Assembly: GCA_020061355.1 (NCBI GenBank)
Contig: JAGUYK010000026.1
Coordinates: 1-64,000, forward strand
DNA: 64,000 nt
Direction of reading: 5' to 3'
Origin: Ignavibacteriales bacterium
Lineage (GTDB): Bacteria > Bacteroidota > Ignavibacteria > Ignavibacteriales > Melioribacteraceae
Numbering within the stretch: the stretch's first letter is position 1; each line of letters begins with the position of its first letter. Of the stretch, positions 62,085 through 64,000 are shown piece after piece. The notes beneath the pieces were generated by a model that did not search any database, had not been told where the DNA came from, and saw only the letters and a program-made list of their open reading frames with translations. The translations under genes were made by a program, and so were the position numbers.

Positions 62085-63322
62085 TATTCATACCTCAAAG
62101 CTTCTACAGGGTCCAATTTTGATGCAGTATAAGCCGGAGCAAATCCGGAAATCACCCCTGTTAATAATGAAATTACAATTGCCATAATAACAGTATCAGC
62201 TTGAACCGTTGTTGGTAAAAATTGATTCACAACCATACTTAATAATACAGCAAGAATTAACCCAACTAAACCTCCCAATAAACAAATGATTGCAGATTCA
62301 GTAATAAACTGACCAAGTATTGATCTTCTTTTAGCACCGATAGCTTTTCTAATACCGATTTCTTTGGTTCTCTCTTTAACAGATACGAACATAATATTCA
62401 TAATGCCGACAGCCCCAACAAATAATGATAGGCTTGTTATAAATAGTCCGGCAATTTGTATAACACCCACTGTTTGATTTATGGTTGTCAATAATCCTTC
62501 TTGTTGGTTTATAGAGAAATCATTCTTTTCGTTATACTTCAATCCACGAATTCTTCTCATAATTCCAATTGCTTCTTCCTTAGTATCCTCTACTATTAGA
62601 CTATTCTGTGCTTTTACATTTATTGTTATACTTCTGAATGACTGACTCTGAAAATATTTAAACACATTACCAATAGGCATAAAGACTTGCCGATCAGGAT
62701 TGAAATTACCCATCACCCAGCTTCCCTGTTCTGATAAGACGCCAATTACTTTGAACTTTTGTCCCCTTATTTTTATATCCTGATTAATTGCATTACCGCG
62801 TGGGAATAAATTCTTTGCTATTTCAAAACCAATTACACAAATTTGTCGTCCGCCGTTACTTTCCAACTCATTAAAAAATCTTCCTTCATCAAAGGTTAAA
62901 TTGGTAGTGCCGATATAATCCTGGTTGGTTCCCTGTATAAGGATGGATTCTACTGTTCGCTCTTTATATTTTACTGTCTGGTTCGTCCATACAGTTGGTG
63001 CAACAGCCAGTGGAAGTTTAGCAAGTTCCTTATACTTTTCATAATCTGATAATTCAAGATTTTTTCTGTTACGAAGTTCCCAGAACGGGATATCATTATT
63101 AAACCATTCCCATTTATCGATGTAGAGATTGTCCGAACCAAGTGAGGAAACGCCGGTTTGAAATGCGTTGTCAATCCCTTTAATTGCAGTTGACATTAAA
63201 ACAACTGACGTAATACCAATAACAATTCCGATCGTTGTAAGAATTGCTCTTACTTTATTTGCTCTGATCGCCCTTAAAGAAATTAACAATCCTTCTTTCA
63301 ACTCGAATAAAAATGTACTCAT
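62084..63322 (-). CDS. MacB/FtsX-type ABC permease, A-type copy 1
   Basis: A 412-residue permease. One helix at about 24-48 (VRAILTTIGIVIGITSVVLM), the periplasmic domain (GRQICVIGFEIAKNLFPRG, LIVEDTKEEAIGIMRRIRG) and helices at about 285-310, 338-358 and 370-393 with LFVGAVGIMNIMFVSVKERT and KEIGIRKAIGAKRRS, a conserved cytoplasmic loop that contacts the ATPase. Ends PAYTASKLDPVEALRYE. It follows the ATPase gene by 78 bp. Together the ATPase and the four permeases form one exporter locus with A-B-A-B layout. Confidence 0.88.
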   Translation of the reverse strand: MSTFLFELKEGLLISLRAIRANKVRAILTTIGIVIGITSVVLMSTAIKGIDNAFQTGVSSLGSDNLYIDKWEWFNNDIPFWELRNRKNLELSDYEKYKELAKLPLAVAPTVWTNQTVKYKERTVESILIQGTNQDYIGTTNLTFDEGRFFNELESNGGRQICVIGFEIAKNLFPRGNAINQDIKIRGQKFKVIGVLSEQGSWVMGNFNPDRQVFMPIGNVFKYFQSQSFRSITINVKAQNSLIVEDTKEEAIGIMRRIRGLKYNEKNDFSINQQEGLLTTINQTVGVIQIAGLFITSLSLFVGAVGIMNIMFVSVKERTKEIGIRKAIGAKRRSILGQFITESAIICLLGGLVGLILAVLLSMVVNQFLPTTVQADTVIMAIVISLLTGVISGFAPAYTASKLDPVEALRYE

Positions 63323-63400
63323 CGAGTCTTTCCTTTTTTTAGTGTGAACGGTTATAAGTCTCTATTAAATAAATATTGAAGACTAAAATCGTTCTAATTT

Positions 63401-64000
63401 TTATAATTTTGACGTTCCGTTTTTCTTTGGTATAAAACGTTTTGTTACATTTTCATCCTTTTCAATTAGACCGTCTCTTAACCTGATTATTCTTGCAGCA
63501 TGTTCTGCGATATACTCTTCGTGCGTAACCAAAATGATAGTATTCCCTTGGTCAGAAATTTCATTAAATAATGCCATTATATCTTCACCGGTTTTTGTGT
63601 CGAGATTACCTGTTGGTTCATCTGCTAGAATAATTGATGGGTTAGTAACAAGAGCTCTTGCGATAGCTACACGTTGACGCTGACCACCAGAAAGTTCATT
63701 CGGTTTATGATGTGTTCGATCGGATAACCCGACATGATCTAAAGCTAACCTTGCTCTTTCTTTCCTTTCAGAAGACGGTATACCGGCATAAATTAATGGA
63801 AGTTCTACATTATGCAATGCATCCGATCTCGGAAGTAAATTAAATGTCTGGAATACAAAACCAATCTCTTTATTCCGAATAGTTGCCAGTTCGTTATCAT
63901 TCATCTGGCTTACATTAACGTTTTTAAAATTATAAATTCCTTTCGTTGGAGTATCCAAACAACCGAGCACATTCATTAAAGTTGATTTCCCGGATCCCGA
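63401..64000 (-). CDS. MacB/LolD-type ABC transporter ATPase, N-terminus cut by the right edge
   Basis: A partial ATPase whose frame stays open beyond base 64000 at its 5' end. The visible part begins inside Walker A ([16 protein letters not shown]). The Q-loop is [11 protein letters not shown], the signature [15 protein letters not shown] is intact, Walker B is [12 protein letters not shown] and the switch His is in [11 protein letters not shown]. These are the marks of the MacB/LolD family that energises lipoprotein or peptide export. About 30-35 N-terminal residues are missing. It is the first of five genes with four permeases downstream. A membrane-fusion protein gene might lie beyond the edge; not visible. 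Confidence 0.92.
   Translation of the reverse strand, partial: SGSGKSTLMNVLGCLDTPTKGIYNFKNVNVSQMNDNELATIRNKEIGFVFQTFNLLPRSDALHNVELPLIYAGIPSSERKERARLALDHVGLSDRTHHKPNELSGGQRQRVAIARALVTNPSIILADEPTGNLDTKTGEDIMALFNEISDQGNTIILVTHEEYIAEHAARIIRLRDGLIEKDENVTKRFIPKKNGTSKL

Overview
The window is a low-GC chromosomal segment from a Gram-negative bacterium of the Bacteroidota/Chlorobi side, most likely the class Ignavibacteria. This is an inference from gene families. The signs are four secreted proteins ending in type IX secretion (T9SS) sorting domains with the NPFNP motif, a TonB receptor with an N-terminal carboxypeptidase-regulatory-like domain, a TolB-propeller/outer-membrane-barrel protein, ExbB with two ExbD copies, and a 1153-residue outer-membrane barrel of a Bacteroidota-like type. 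TTG and GTG starts are frequent. No rRNA, tRNA, CRISPR array or transposase gene was seen.

Left housekeeping part (1-8718). Minus strand: a partial mutS2, a CvpA-family gene, a yqeY-like gene, then an exbB-exbD-exbD operon closed by its own hairpin terminator, then an SDR enzyme and a secreted endonuclease/phosphatase. polA follows on the plus strand.

Accessory island (8719-14640). It lies between polA and a long minus-strand operon. Six plus-strand genes, each cassette with its own ribosome-binding site, are separated by long non-coding spacers. The spacers begin with a 7-bp RYYYAAC-type box, and the start of each unit is close to the reverse complement of its own end (10/10 for the unit carrying a DUF262 gene and a HEPN nuclease gene). 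This looks like a gene-cassette array with attC-like sites but no integrase in view (CALIN-like). The cargo is a membrane protein, a DUF262-HEPN pair that may be a defence or toxin module, an Rnk-family regulator, an SDR enzyme and an orphan gene. The spacers are longer than usual attC sites and hold palindromes that recur elsewhere in the window.

Operon 14639-24387 (minus). Transcription order: fni (type 2 IPP isomerase), a polyprenyl synthase, ptsH, ptsI, a bifunctional phosphoglucose/phosphomannose isomerase, a zincin-propeller-barrel protein, a PQQ-type propeller lipoprotein and a PEGA-domain protein. All are overlapping or spaced by 1 bp.

Surface/transport block (24865-34855). Two MFS transporters of the same SLC45-like type flank four tandem paralogous BNR-propeller/T9SS proteins and one further secreted protein. 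A methyltransferase gene follows.

Central plus-strand genes (35014-37285): smpB, tyrS and pyruvoyl-dependent arginine decarboxylase.

Thiamine operon (37288-41998, minus). A TPP riboswitch with a transcription terminator precedes a TonB receptor, thiamine pyrophosphokinase and a sodium:solute symporter. The set reads as a thiamine uptake and activation system in which the symporter is the likely inner-membrane thiamine carrier.

Right part (42024-64000, minus): a seven-LysM MltD-type transglycosylase, an acyl-CoA carboxylase beta subunit, an ABC ATPase/permease pair with no binding protein, an MBL hydrolase, aroC, degP-type protease, recO, mtnA, a PfkB kinase, a NUDIX hydrolase, the large outer-membrane protein, and an ABC exporter made of one ATPase (cut by the window edge) and four MacB/FtsX permeases in an A-B-A-B order.
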